Positions 23,961 to 35,480 of a stretch of DNA of 64,000 nt are shown one piece after another. The DNA is taken from contig OX421962.1 in the NCBI GenBank assembly GCA_949128115.1, forward strand, positions 35,549,745 to 35,613,744. The letters run 5' to 3'. The notes beneath the pieces are model-generated. The model did not search any database and was not told the DNA's origin. It saw nothing but the letters and a program-made list of their open reading frames with translations. The DNA comes from Anaspis maculata (taxonomy: Eukaryota > Arthropoda > Insecta > Coleoptera > Scraptiidae). How positions within the stretch are numbered: the first letter of the stretch is position 1; every line of letters begins with the position of its first letter. A program made the translations under genes and the position numbers.

Positions 23961-26900
23961 CAAGGAGGTTAGAATATAAGGAGGGAACGTAACCCAGCTT
24001 GTAGGCGAGGAAATTTGATGCGGAACGGGGTGAGGGGAAATCATGTATTTGAGTATGCAACCCGTAAGTTATGAACCACCCGAGGGCACACGATTCACAG
24101 AAGTCTATCCCACAGAATTATACAGCAAAGTGACAGCATATCATTCGTTTTTGTGGTTAAATTTTTCCATTTGTCAGTTTCGCTCTTCAATGTTGAATTT
24201 TCAATCGCTTTTGAGGTTTTTGAATGTGAAAACCACAGCGATCGCCGTTCAGGGACAGTTTTTCCAAGCAGAAGACAATCCAAACTAGAAAATACTGTTG
24301 CACAAGTAAGTGATCCTAGAACAATAAATTTTGAAGTTACGAATATGCCCAATTCAAGATTTGCAGCTCCAAATGATTTGATTGTATCCTCTACAACGTG
24401 TGCCCTTGTCCAGTGCCGAATTAAAAAAGACATTACCGCCTTGCAAACTCATGGAAGACCAAACAAATGAAAAGCTCGAGCAAGCCAAAGTATGCCTCCT
24501 GCATTGCCCAGTGCACACCTGCTGTGTACCTACCTATTTAACCTAGTACAGTTACCAATATTGTGTGTACGGACCTGGTACGGACCTAACGTATGTGTTG
24601 TACTAGTGTGCACCTACACTGGATAATTCATAATAATAAAATGGAAGCAAGTCAAATGGGTAAATGAGAGTCAAAAATGCCACAAAATTTTGATAATACT
24701 GGTTTTATCTTTCCAAATTCAAGAATGCCTATTTTCGGATTCCACATGCACGATCGAAGAGAAGATACTGCTTTTTACTCAAGAAGAAAGTGAACAAAGA
24801 AAATAGTCACTTGAAGTATGAGCGCCTCGACCCAGTCCACCTTCAAGTTCTTTTGTGCATAGGTGATGATTTAATGAAATGGATATATGAGGCTTAGCTT
24901 TAGGAGGCCTAGATCTTAGTTTAGAGCACCATGATGAAAGGCATTGGAAAACCACAGAATAATGATGAATCAGAAGAACGATACTGCTTGGCCTAAGAAT
25001 TATCATTGAAACTTGAGTAAATCTCTTTGAAAATTTACAGCTGAAAACAACTTTTCCATATTCAAGATCTCTGAACCTCACCAGAACATTCCATAATCAA
25101 TGAGAAAGGATCGAGCACTACTGGTGGTCTCTGAAGAAGTAATGGAAAGATGGAGTGAATATTTCCAAGAGTTACTGAGTGCACAACCAAGATAGTCTGA
25201 TGAAGACGACATTAACAAAGAAAATACGATCGAAGACAGAAATGAAGGGACGCTAACAGAAGACCTGAAAGAACAAAAGCATTCCTGAAACTGAAAAACG
25301 GCAAAGCTCCTGGACATGATAAATTTACATCAGAGATGATAAACAGCTTTGGTAGAAGAGGGAAAATGATTGCTGTTGGAAATCTACAACATAAAGCATA
25401 GGAAAGAAAAGGGGGTTCTTAACGAGTGTGCAAACCATATAGAGGCATCACCTTGCTGAACATGCCAATGAAAATATACAACTACTGGGAAAGAAACTGA
25501 AAAAGACAATAGAGCCAACGTTATTGCTGAACACTCAAAGTGGACTTCGAAAAAAAGGTAGCGTGCAAAGCCTCATCTTCACAGTGCATCAAATAATTCA
25601 GAGAGCAACGAGGAGTGAAAAAGAAACTAACTAGTGCTATAAAAAGTCTGTACACGAATACTACCAGTAATATGTACTACTAAGACACTAATAAATAAAA
25701 AAAGAAGTAACAAAGAAGACCAAGCTGAAAGTACGTATAAGACGATTTTCAGATCAGTACTGACTGATGACACACAGGTGAAACATGGAGGTCTTTCCTA
25801 AAAGAATGCAGAAGGAGCGTGAGGCAACGGGGATGAAGTATGCACCTGCGGAGTAAGAAAAGAGCTAAGATGAGGCCTGCAACAAAATTTGTAGATAAGA
25901 GACAACTGAGTTGCTGAGGACGCCTAGAGAGCATGAACGAGGATAGACCAGTAGAACCATAAGCGAGAATGACAGGAATAAGAAATCAGGGAAGACAAAA
26001 AGAAGCATGGGACGCAACAGTGAGATAAATAGTAACAGAAAATTGACTGAGCTGGGATAAAGGAAGAACGTTCGCTGAAGACAAGAGACGATGAGAAGTT
26101 CATACATCAAGAAAAATTTGATAATGTCGAGAAAGAACTGAGGTTTATTGTTGATATTTTATGACAATGTTACATTTTTATTTGTAGTATTCACACTACG
26201 CCGCAAAATAAAAGGATGTTGATAAATATAAAACAAAATTCGACTGCCACATCTTGTCATCATCAGTGTTGCACCTCTTCTGTTTTCTTTCAATCTTTGT
26301 CATCCATTTCAACCCCTTTTCGTCCTCTCCCAACAATCGCCTCAGAGTTCTGCCCGCCTTCAGCGATTCCTGACATGACCTCAAGTAGTGCTCCATCGTC
26401 CCACTCCCTTCCACAACACGATATACCCTGGTAGCTTCCAGTAGCTACTCGTCTGTACCCCATCACCACACCACAACCTTGCAAATCGCTGCTACCAGCA
26501 TTCACGTTTGGATTAAGCGTGCATCTAAGCACTTTGCCTTGTAGCTCTTTGTATTCTTGGTTTGGCATATCTAGAGTCTTGTAGCTTGTTTATCTGCACC
26601 TGCCACGAACCTGCTTCTGTTCGTCTCTGTTCCTTCTATTCTGCTTTCCATTTCTGCTACGCTATGCCCTTTTGCTCTTTCTGCTCAAAAAATTTGTTTC
26701 TGGGCGGTGACCGCTGGTGGTCTTGGCATCCAAAGCCAAGCGACTGATTCCGCCATTATGAAAATAAGAAATTGGCAAAGGAAAAACACAAACACAAAAA
26801 CTGACTGATTCTGTCACTACGCTATTCGCAGTGACAGATTCATGATTCTGTGGGATGGACCTCTGTGACTCGTGGTCGTGTGCCTTCGTGTGGTTCATAA

Positions 26901-26988
26901 CTTACGGGTTGCATACACAGAATGTGACGTCACACGGCTTCACTTTTTTGAGCTCATGTTCCCTCCTGCTATAATTATAACCTCCTTG
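23961..26988. mobile_element. 3.0-kb TIR element, 8-bp GTCGAACC duplication
   Basis: Left terminus CAAGGAGGTTAGAATATAAG and right terminus as its imperfect complement, with GTCGAACC on both sides (23953-23960 and 26989-26996). The arms continue as a long imperfect inverted repeat for about 170 bp (24050-24120 against 26835-26910). The interior contains a decayed non-LTR reverse transcriptase (25090-26110). The termini match those of the 851-bp element at 54813-55663. The superfamily is not assigned. Confidence 0.85.
25090..26110 (+). pseudogene. Non-LTR retrotransposon (RTE-like) reverse transcriptase relic
   Basis: Plus-strand fragments in several frames spell the expected order. MERWSEYFQELLS (25140) lies before the palm, followed by LKNGKAPGHDKFTSEMI (25290), YRGITLLNMPMKIY (25440) and the QSGLRKKGSVQSLIFTVHQII stretch (25540). 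A decayed C-terminal region with RRFSD...RMQKE...GRQKEAWDAT (25740-26020) comes last. The order and wording fit the RTE/craniofacial-type clade. Multiple stops and frameshifts make it inactive. No endonuclease domain was recognised upstream. Confidence 0.8.
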
Positions 26989-26996
26989 GTCGAACC

Positions 26997-28876
26997 ACTC
27001 CCAAAATTCTCACCGGGGGCGGCACGCGGAGGCGGCGACAATTTTTTCAGTCGCATCAGAAACCCCTCAAGTTCAGAGCGACAATGCGCACAAAGCTGAG
27101 TGCGACACCGGAGTGCAACAACTTATATGACTTGTAGATCAGTGGTAATAGTAGTAAGCAGTGATAAATAACGTATGTTTCAACATTTGTTCCTCAATTC
27201 TTAAAGTACCCAACGCAAATTCATAACATTATAATGTTTACCCTCCTGTGAATGGAAATGTGGATTAGAAAAGTTGAAAAAAGGTATACGGAAGAATAGG
27301 GAGTTTGGAAAGATGCCCTGGGTTCTACTTCTGGATACCAGTTATCAAAAGATCTGTTCAAGAGCTAAATGTCACCAACTATTTCCGAAACGAATCTGGA
27401 GCTTAGTAGGTTCAGTGGCACCAGTTCTCCGATGACTTTTAAGGACTTGAAAGTTCTATCCTCCCGTGGGTTATTTATTTCCATTGATATCTCACAATCA
27501 AGCCGTTTTAATGTTACGTAATCTAAATTATCTCTTTCGACCTGTTGTCGCTAATGATAGCACTTAAAGAGCGCTCTTTTGAAAATCCCATTCATAGTCG
27601 CAGCGCGTTATCTATGCGATTAAATATAATTAACTTCGGGCAGATGAGATTTGGGAGGCCCGTCCACAATGACCGTATCCCAGGAAGCTATTAAGGAGGT
27701 ATGATATGTTATAAATAAACTCTACCTGTAAAGCTTCATACAAAAAAAGTGATAATTGGAAGTGGGAATACGGTGCAAAATGTTATTTACAAAATAATTT
27801 AATGTCTATATAAAAATAGCACGTCTAATTCTTCAAAATCTGCTTGCTCCTGGCTTTTGAAAGATTTTGAACAGTAACAGGTGCCAATGAAAGGATTATC
27901 ATCGAGCTAACAGAGTACTAATCTTAATATGACAGGCCGATCCGACTCTGTCTAATAAAAAAATTCATTCAGAACTTATCTCTCGCCCTGGAGCTTCTTC
28001 ATATAACATGGCTGTATGAAGTTGATGTGATGCACTCGGTGAGCGAAGGATGCATGCTGACGTGATACGTTCGATTTCGTTAATTGCTTATGAATATGCA
28101 TACGGAGCAGATTACAAATAAAAATATCACCGAAGTACACGCCGTAAACCAATTAGTTCTATCTCGATCTGTCTGGAGAAGTCAGAGAAGATGTTGGTAT
28201 GTTTCATACGAGGTTATTAAAGTAGGTACGCACAGAGTTTGAAGCCAACCTGACTGAGTGAATTCGAAACGTAGAGCCATTTCATTTGCACATGTGGCGC
28301 CACCTTGTACGAACTATCATACGTCAAACATGTCACTTGCCTGTACACATCATGATAGTTACTTGCCGCTAAAATAGTTCAGTCTAGTTAGTTTTTTTTT
28401 AATGTAGTCTCGTAAGCGTTATACGCGTCTCATTCACACGAGCAGTACAAACTCTAGTGGCAAGGTTATTTCATCAACATTATCAACGGACTTGACCAAA
28501 AACAATTAAAAAGTATTGTGGAACGTATAAGCTGACCATTGTGATCAATGTTATAGAGAAATGTCATCGTACTCTCGAAGGTGTCGCGACTCAAGTATGG
28601 ATAACGCTTTTGTTCGATGACTTGAACCGTCTGGGCGAAGAGTTCGTAGTTTATTAATCACTTCAAATTCAAGTTCCATGATATACCTAAGCTGTGAAAC
28701 ATCACGGTGAAGTGGTTTTGCTCTAATATCGCAGTGGCGACAAGTGCTGCCGGTTTGCGGGAAGGAACAATAAAGGGAAATTAATGAACCCTCGCCTTGC
28801 ACAAATTGCAAAATATTATGCTTGTCAACTAAAATTCCCTGCTTTTCTTTTCTTAAATACTAGGGAAATCAAGGTA
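26997..28876. other. Intronic stretch, no gene recognised
   Basis: Part of the 6.4-kb intron between the 80-bp and 88-bp exons. No transposon protein, TIR pair or splice-supported exon was found. Confidence 0.45.
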
Positions 28877-29275
28877 TACAGGGTGATTCTTGATTCGTTG
28901 AAACGGAGTCGATGGCACTTTACGAAATTGCTTCAAAAGCGGCAGGAATATCTTGGAAAAAATTGACTTTTTTATTTATTGAGCTAAAGGGGTCACGTGG
29001 GGAGACTTTAACCCCCTCTATCTTCGTAATTTGAAACAACCTTTGTGAACTGTTTGGGTCAGACTTCAGAGGAATATTTTTGAACTTTTGTATGCCTTTT
29101 GAATTTGATATTATGTACAATTGTACAGGGTGAGTGATGACTTAAATTTTTAGATTTCTTCAAAAACGAACCCTAATGGTCTCACAGAAAATGATATGAT
29201 TCATTTCCATAGAAATTCTTCTGCAAATATTCTTTTAGAAAGCTAGATGTTCAGGATTTATAAATAAGCCCTGTA
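28877..29275. repeat. CAGGGTG-type repeat interrupted by a SINE
   Basis: The block begins TACAGGGTGATTCTTG, contains a second ACAGGGTGAG near 29125 and ends AAGCCCTGTA, the complement-like terminus shared by this family (compare 57650-57980). No reading frame is convincing. The SINE at 29276 is inserted in the terminal AAGCCCTGTA. Confidence 0.6.
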
Positions 29276-29577
29276 TAACCCAGTCGGTAGCACGGTGAGC
29301 TCGGCCCCGCTTTCAAAGGCGAAGATCCCGGATTCAAATCCGCACTGGGCCAGATGGACTTTTTCAAGCGTTTTTTAGTACTAGGGCATCTACTATCGTG
29401 CGGTGATGCCCCGGGAAAAGGGATGAAACGAGAAAGCCATCGAAACAAAACCCCACTGATTAATCCCCACTGTTCCAGAAATGTCTTCGTTGTGTTATCG
29501 TCAATACTGTTATCGTTACTGAAAAAAAAAACACAAAAAACCCTGCTAATAACCTAGTAGTTGATGCAGGGCAAAAA
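29276..29577 (+). mobile_element. tRNA-derived SINE with 10-bp target duplication
   Basis: The head (29276-29352) is tRNA-like: an A-box-like GGTAGCACGG and a B-box-like GATTCAAATCC, followed by ACTGGGCCA, which pairs with CCCAGT at the start. The body runs to an A-rich tract near 29521. A CCCTGC...GCAGGG hairpin and a final A run follow. The direct repeat AAGCCCTGTA flanks it at 29266-29275 and 29578-29587, as expected for LINE-mediated insertion. The anticodon arm is degenerate, so it is not a functional tRNA. Confidence 0.85.
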
Positions 29578-29874
29578 AAGCCCTGTACCTACATACAGTA
29601 ACTATCTACAGTTTGAAAACACATTCAATGGTTCAAAAAAAAAACCTCTTCAGTTTGACTCAAACAGTCCACAAGAATAGTTTCAAATAGCAAAGATAGA
29701 AGGCGTTCGAGTCCCTTCTTGATCCCATCCCGTAACTTCCAACATTTAAGGGCTGAATTTTCTTCAACATTTATTGGAACCATTTCCGCAAACCTCTCTG
29801 AACTCGTGGTCCACGGATTAGGAATCAGCTTGTAGATCGGAAAACTTGGGAAGAAAAAAAATGAAGGAACGTAC

Positions 29875-29962
29875 CTCTGGATTATAGTATCGAAATGTGT
29901 CGGTGAGGTCGATGATGGCCTTCAGCTCCGGTTTCATCTCGCAAAGCAGGGCAGGAGTGAAC
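29875..29962 (-). CDS. DUSP11: DUSP11-like exon 2 of those seen (88 bp)
   Basis: On the minus strand a GATTTTGCAG acceptor precedes it and a GTACGT donor follows. The first G completes a Trp codon (TG|G) begun in the 32947-32984 exon. The remaining 29 codons encode FTPALLCEMKPELKAIIDLT followed by DTFRYYNPE and end exactly on a codon boundary. IIDLT-T-RYY is the most diagnostic segment of DUSP11-type RNA phosphatases. G+C content is clearly higher than in the surrounding intron. Confidence 0.88.
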
Positions 29963-30676
29963 CTGCAAAATCACCGCCAACGGGATTATTATACAAGTTG
30001 CACCGCATAATGTAACACATACAGACAACACACACTCTGCTATATACAGGCAGAGATATGTAAACAACTCGGACGTGTGTCGGCAGTCGGTACAGCCCCC
30101 GTTCGAATTGATAAATTAGCCGTGGCCCGACTGCTAACAAGCCATTTGTCTTCTCATCAGCGGTTCATTATTGACCCAGTCCATTCCGACCGAGCTGGGT
30201 TTATTAGGTATTTCATGAAACGCAAAACTTTTGAGGGTGAAAAATAATTAGTAATGACTGATCGACTGAACCGACAGACTCACATATGGTGTGTGCGCTC
30301 ATGGCAAATTCCCCCGCACCTGCGATGACACTAAATCACCTCTGCATCGACGGACAATAATTGAAAGCAAAATGTTACACCTGGCCGGCTGATTGATGAT
30401 CGTTTTAATTAGGGCAAACAAAACACTAAATTTCAGATTATAGAGGTTAAAAGCTCTTCTACTTCTACAGTTTTTGGATATCCAAACGGGAAAAAGTTTT
30501 TGACGCCGTGGGCAAAGCTATTTCTATCGTGTATACGTAACATTGGAGCTAAACAGCACAAAACTTGGAAAAGTATGATCTGTTATTTCAATGAAAACTT
30601 TTTTTTCACTACTAGCTGTGAAGTTTACCATTATTGACCCGTCTAGAGGTCGTGAAGTAAGATTTCACAACCTCTT

Positions 30677-30778
30677 GCAGAATCAACTAGGCCGGGCATA
30701 TTATTAACCGCTTTGTTTGATTGACGTGCAGAATCAAGTTGGCCGGGCATTTTATTAACCCCTTCGTCTGATTGACGT
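30677..30778 (+). repeat. Two-copy tandem repeat (about 51 bp unit)
   Basis: Two adjacent copies start GCAGAATCAA, contain GGCCGGGCAT and TTATTAACC and end TTGATTGACGT or CTGATTGACGT. They differ at about seven positions, so the duplication is not recent. Confidence 0.9.
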
Positions 30779-32191
30779 TTGGCGACTTGGCGTTTGCGTT
30801 TGAATCACATCAAATTATTGACAATATCGGCAGCTCACTTACACAAAAAGATCGAGAAATTGTTTGACCGAGCCTTATTAATTGCAGAGCTTGTTGTGGT
30901 GTACGTGAATTTGGTTGGTTTGTTGGAATAGCAGCTAAAGGTTGGACGGTCAGTACCACCTAACCTCACAATATGTCTATTTTGAATTTATTTTCAATAA
31001 GCAGTGTTCACTACTCGATAAGCACACATATCATTTACAATTTGGCATTGTTAGTTTATGCAGTTTTCCTCGAAAAGAGCCAGTTCTTAAAAATCGCGTA
31101 CGTTTTCATTAAATTGTTTTTAGATTTTTGTTTTGCTCGCAGTAAGTCATTGGTGACCTTATCTGCTGCCTCACACAATTCGAAAGGTGTCTCGCGACCT
31201 TCGATCATCATCATCATCCCGGCGAATATCATTTGAAGTTGAAAACTCACAAAATGCTCGAAAGCCTATTGATTTTGATTGACATCTACAATAGACCCAT
31301 TCAGTTTTACCTGGTCTGCGCGCGCATCTGCACGACTCGGTGCCATGATAACGGTGCAGGTGGAATGGTGACAAATGACATCCTTGGAAAAATCAAAGTC
31401 AAAGTGTAAAACAGTTGAAATGATAAGTGTACGGCACATACGCGTGATCCCTGGTACATACCATGTATGCTCCCTGCAAACATCACCTTGAAAGTAGAGT
31501 GGTTAAAAGCAACAAGATGTGGTTGGAAGTCCCCGATCGCGGAAAACACGGACAGTAGCTAGTAACTCCCAGACCCCCAGTTCCTTTGAGTGTTTCTGTC
31601 CGCGATAGTGTGACAAATTCTTACAGGTTAGCCTGTCTTCTACTACTGTCACCTTCTGGGAGCATTCATAGGTCATAGTCATAGTTCTCTAGGCCCTCGA
31701 AGAGTTGCTGTCGGTGACAAAGGATGCAAAGCTTCTTCCATGAGGTTGACCCGGAATACATGTTCTGTAATAGGTGGAAATGCTGCTGACCTGTATTTTT
31801 TGCGGTTACACGGTCTCTGCCTCTCCTTCCTTTAGAGGGGTAGCCCTGGCACACATCTTGTTCCATATGTTGAGTGGAGGTCACCTCATCATTCAGCAGT
31901 GAATTCTCACTAGCGTAAACGTCAAAATGACGGCAGTTGAAGTCTTAATCCACATGCTCCGTCAAAATTGAAACATGCAGGGAATATCAGGAGCGCAAAC
32001 CTCATGCTGAATTTCCCTAGATGGTCGTTCAGATGCGCGCGCAACTCACTCTGTGTCTCTTTTCTCACACAGATTTCTGTATAAGTCTGTCTCTCTCGTT
32101 TCCACCGAATAGGTCTATTAATGCGGAGCGTTTTTTATAAAATTTCAGAACTTCACGAATCGGATCTACTTTGCTAGTAGTGAAAAAAATC

Positions 32192-32290
32192 GTATATAAA
32201 CCGCGCTTGAGAAGGCTATTATAGCCTATTATATTATATTAAACGGTGCTCACGCTATAATAGCTCACTTCTCAACCTTGGTATATAATA
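32192..32290. repeat. Hairpin-forming inverted repeat (about 100 bp)
   Basis: TTGAGAAG followed by GCTATTATAGC on the left pairs with GCTATAATAGC followed by CTTCTCAA on the right. Small indels and an AT-rich loop are present. It is probably a MITE remnant; no target duplication was identified. Confidence 0.7.
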
Positions 32291-32646
32291 TACTATTTTC
32301 AACTCAAGTTTTGGATAAGGCTCCAAAAGTGCTAGGGCAGTCTTATCGCCTAGATTTCATTTTGCCGTAGATCAGATTTTTACAGCAGGAAATCCATGTG
32401 ATTAAGTCCACTTTGTCGTCAGTCATACAAAACGAAATCCATAACTAAGTAGGTAGATATCTACTTCATATCTATCATGGAAAAAACCTTCGCGTTTAAT
32501 TGATCAAGACGTGAAATCAATTTCCATGTCAGCCGTGAGTCCAGTTTATCAGCCATAAATTAATTTATATTTGCTCAAAACTTTGCATACTGATAGCCGG
32601 CGTAATTGCTTTTAATCATCTCTACAACTTGTTAAATTAAAATTAA

Positions 32647-32781
32647 ATGGCGGGACAGTTTTTTTTTCACGACCGCGAAGAGTTGCTCTTGACGGGCATC
32701 AGCATTTCGCAGTCGGAGGACATCGCCGTGCAGCGGCAGCGAAAGCGTCGATCGAATAAGGTTATTTATATGCATAAATGA
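32647..32781 (+). CDS. Candidate 44-residue small ORF, unknown
   Basis: An ATG at 32647 opens a 44-codon frame ending TGA at 32781. The residues run MAGQFFFHDREELLLTGISI and later a basic QRQRKRRSNK stretch. The central 85 bases are much richer in G+C and CpG than the flanks, which is what draws attention. I recognise no family. It lies in the DUSP11-like intron on the opposite strand. It may equally be an unrelated exon or a chance frame inside a conserved non-coding block. Confidence 0.25.
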   Translation: MAGQFFFHDREELLLTGISISQSEDIAVQRQRKRRSNKVIYMHK

Positions 32782-32946
32782 TGGCAACTAATGGGAAGAT
32801 AAGTCGCTTTTAAAATTGAAATGTCACACGTGCCACAACTCATCGATATGTCGTCCATTATGTCGTTTAGAAAATGGAAAAATTGCTTCTTTATGTTTGT
32901 GTGTTTGAGAAAAAATTCTTGCGTTTCCATCTAGGTAGATACTCAC

Positions 32947-32984
32947 CAGTCACTTTTGTTGGGCATCCGAGGTATGAGGATTTC
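32947..32984 (-). CDS. DUSP11: DUSP11-like exon 1 of those seen (38 bp)
   Basis: On the minus strand a TTCTGTTGCAG acceptor precedes this microexon and GTGAGT follows. It starts in phase 0, encodes EILIPRMPNKSD and ends with TG, the first two bases of the Trp codon completed by the next exon. In relatives this corresponds to the variable stretch between the FKxPL strand and FTPxxL. Because it is an internal exon, at least one upstream exon must exist; I did not find it. Confidence 0.75.
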
Positions 32985-34580
32985 CTGCAACAGAAAAGAT
33001 TTCGTTAGGTTTTCGTCGACTCATCACTCCTACTACATTACTGCATCCGTGAAACAAAGTGGTCAGCATATCAATGGGAGCTATACCATTGAACCGCCAA
33101 AGCTATATCGCTGATCAACCGCCAAAGGTCAGGTCAGTGATCGAGGTCGGGGTCGGTTTATCACTGTCATCAGTATTGGGCGTTTTTCATTTCCCGATGC
33201 TGACACAAGTAAGCTCAAGCCATTACACACCGAGACGTTTTTGACACAGAGGTGCGCCTAAGTGGAAGCGCTCATTCTGCGCTGTCGGCCTGACAATATG
33301 TAATTCAAAATTATTTTGTCAAGTTGCGAAGCGAAATGGAAAACTACGGTTCTCAAATGTTTTGAGGTCCCCCGAGGCGACTGAGATCTTTGACTACTAA
33401 AAGATCATTTTCGTAGTCGTTTCATGGATACATAACTCGCAAAGTAATACATAATCAAAAATATAAGTTTTGCAGTTTATGTATCTAGCTTGACATTTGT
33501 CAAAGTAGTGTCAAAATTCACAAGAAATTCGAGTTTTCTCTCAATTTGAGCAACGATTACGAAAAACGTTGTTCGACACACGAGCGCTGTGTTTTTTCAG
33601 GCCCTCAGCCTCTTTTGCAGCATTCGGCTACGCCTCATGATGGCAAACAAGGCTTCGGGCCTGAAAACGCGCTCTTGTATCGAAAAATACTATTTCAAGC
33701 ATGTTTCCATGATTCAACATCTAGAAACATTCTAAAGTCTGAGTCTGCTGGTAGAAAGAAGTTGGCAGATGATGTCAAAACTCTTGAACTCACAAGTGAT
33801 AAACGTCGAAGCGGTGTTGTTGTCTGGGCTACTTTTGACGTTTGTGTAGTATTTACGTGTGGTTCGTTCCATTCTTCAATTCTGAACAAATCGGGCACAG
33901 GCCCAAGAAACAATGGTGCGGAAATGCTTTTCGCAAAACTTGGATTATGTAAGCATTGTAAGCCCGGAAATTAACATTCAACAGGTAAGAAACATGTAAG
34001 GTTAGGTTACCGTCAGTCAATCGCGTGCCAAAAATAAAATCAATCAAGCAAGTAGCGCTCATGTAAAAATCCCTTCGACCTCCAGGACAACAAAATGAGT
34101 TTAGGTATTCATCTGAGAGCCCATTTCTATCCGCGGACGGTTTCCAAGTGTTACCAAAACAAACGTGCTGATATTTCGGATTTTGGTCGAGTTCGCCTTG
34201 CTTCACCGCATGGTAGGTACGCCACTGTTCCACTCAGCTGTCAAGTAAGTCAACTCCCGCCAGCCCGCCATCTTCCATCAGCACAGCCCCCATTTTATCC
34301 CACTCTCTTCTTGCTCCGTTACTTGTGAGCATCTCGAAAATGTGTAGTAAGGTATAGACAATGCGTGGTCTATATCTTTTAATAGTCAAACTGTTAAAAA
34401 CTGAGAACATTTCCAGAGTCATGTCCGAATGTTGCAGATGAAAGCAGGTGATTCGAAAGTTGGTGCGTAGTTATCATTTCAGCTTGCATGCAATGAGTTG
34501 ATCCGATTCTCATTCAATTTCATTCACCAGAAGGCCCTCAAGTAGCACATTGATTTTTGTTTTTTCTGCACGAGTTCTAG
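32985..34580. other. No gene recognised
   Basis: A 142-codon plus-strand frame (33546-33974) and a 126-codon minus-strand frame (33853-34233) overlap each other. Neither contains a motif I can name, and neither shows clear coding bias, so they are left uncalled. The interval is probably repeat-derived or intronic. Confidence 0.4.
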
Positions 34581-34581
34581 C

Positions 34582-34695
34582 GTGTGATCCAAACCATTCC
34601 GAACTGGAGTAGGCTGTGCCCTGGCAAAAAGCAGCTCTACATCCCGGAATTTGACCATGTCACAGCCTCCCCAATTCGGAATGGTTTGATCACAC
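34582..34695. mobile_element. Hairpin MITE remnant (about 114 bp)
   Basis: GTGTGATCCAAACCATTCCG on the left pairs with the complement of CGGAATGGTTTGATCACAC on the right, and AGGCTGTG pairs with CACAGCCT further in. It lies immediately before the gypsy RNase H relic. No target duplication was resolved. Confidence 0.7.
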
Positions 34696-34739
34696 GGTAG
34701 AATATTGAAGATGTGGACATGAAATTTGGTAGACGGATG

Positions 34740-35480
34740 CAATTTGAAGACGAAGAGTTCAAGGAATTAACAAGAACTCTCAATCCTGCTGGAAAACCTA
34801 CTCCGCAACGGAACAAGAAGCACTTGCCGTTGTATGGGCCCTCAACAAGTTCCGAGGTTATGCTGAAGGTTTGCCCGTATTGGTGTCGAGTTTTCAGCAG
34901 CCTTAGAGTGGTCATTCGAGTAGAAATCACCTTTGGCTTGATGGGCTTTTTGAATCCAAGAGACCCGAAAATTGAGTGTCCACCATGAAAACAAAACGTC
35001 GTCCCTCTGTAAACATCAAGATCGGTCTTTTCGGTTACGATCGATGTCTCCATGCAATATCCCTTATAATTTGGGTCTTAGCAACTTACAGACTCACAGC
35101 TGCTAGAAATCATCGATTCCTCCGAAAATAACTAAAATATGACATGTCAAAGTATGATACCTGGAAAATGAAAAGAAGAAAGCTCCTTTGAACAGTTTTT
35201 TTGTTTAATGAGCGAGATCAAATCATGCAAGAATTCCACGATGCGTCTACAGTCACTCATCATGGCTCGGAAAGTGCTTATTTATAACGCATAAGTCAAA
35301 CGTGCTATTTTACAGGCGTAGGACGTCGTTGGATCGGATCACCTATAGCATGTTGAATGATGCGGCCAAAAACTTGTTAAAGGTTCACACGAAGTAGATT
35401 TTTCCAATGTTTGGGCAGTGTCAACCTATGCTTCGTGCCAACTTGTATTACCCGACAATTTTTGGCCGCAATAATAAAAA
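34740..35480 (+). pseudogene. Ty3/gypsy RNase H and integrase relic
   Basis: In the plus frame near 34800 the sequence reads YSATEQEALAVVWALNKFRG, the hallmark C-terminal part of gypsy RNase H. The sequence preceding it is frameshifted. Near 35220 it reads QIMQEFHDASTVTHHGSE, matching the His pair of the integrase H2C2 zinc finger. Frameshifts and stops separate the parts. No LTRs were found for this copy. Confidence 0.8.

Larger units (their letters stand above)
29963..32946. other. Intron with small repeats
   Basis: This 3.0-kb intron holds a 50-bp tandem duplication (30677-30778), a possible TIR pair (about 30598 and 32192, sharing CACTACTAGC), a hairpin at 32192-32290 and a small plus-strand open frame at 32647-32781. 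No further exon was recognised. Confidence 0.5.
12286..32984 (-). other. DUSP11: DUSP11/PIR1-like RNA 5'-phosphatase locus, partial (4 exons)
   Basis: Four exons on the minus strand (32984-32947, 29962-29875, 23446-23367, 12329-12286) join in compatible phases into one open frame of about 78 residues. The product contains FTPALL, KAIIDLTDTFRYYNPE, a short YKKI strand and an FYKTVDEFTNSLPE helix. This order is characteristic of DUSP11/PIR1 and the related viral and mRNA-capping RNA triphosphatases, which remove 5' phosphates from RNA using a Cys-based phosphatase fold. RYY after IIDLT favours DUSP11 over capping enzyme. The catalytic HCxxGxxR segment normally follows about 10 residues after the last residue seen here, and I could not find it. 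The introns are 11.0, 6.4 and 3.0 kb and are full of transposons. Upstream exons are not identified. Confidence 0.8.

Noticed and set aside
29276..29352. A tRNA gene
   Set aside because: A and B boxes are present but the anticodon arm does not form, and target duplications plus an A-rich tail show it is the head of a SINE.
30598..32192. TIR element based on CACTACTAGC inverted repeats
   Set aside because: The inverted match is only about 20 bases with mismatches and no target duplication; it may be chance.
33546..34233. 142-codon plus and 126-codon minus overlapping frames
   Set aside because: No domain or motif, mutually overlapping, no splice or transcript signal; possibly repeat-derived.
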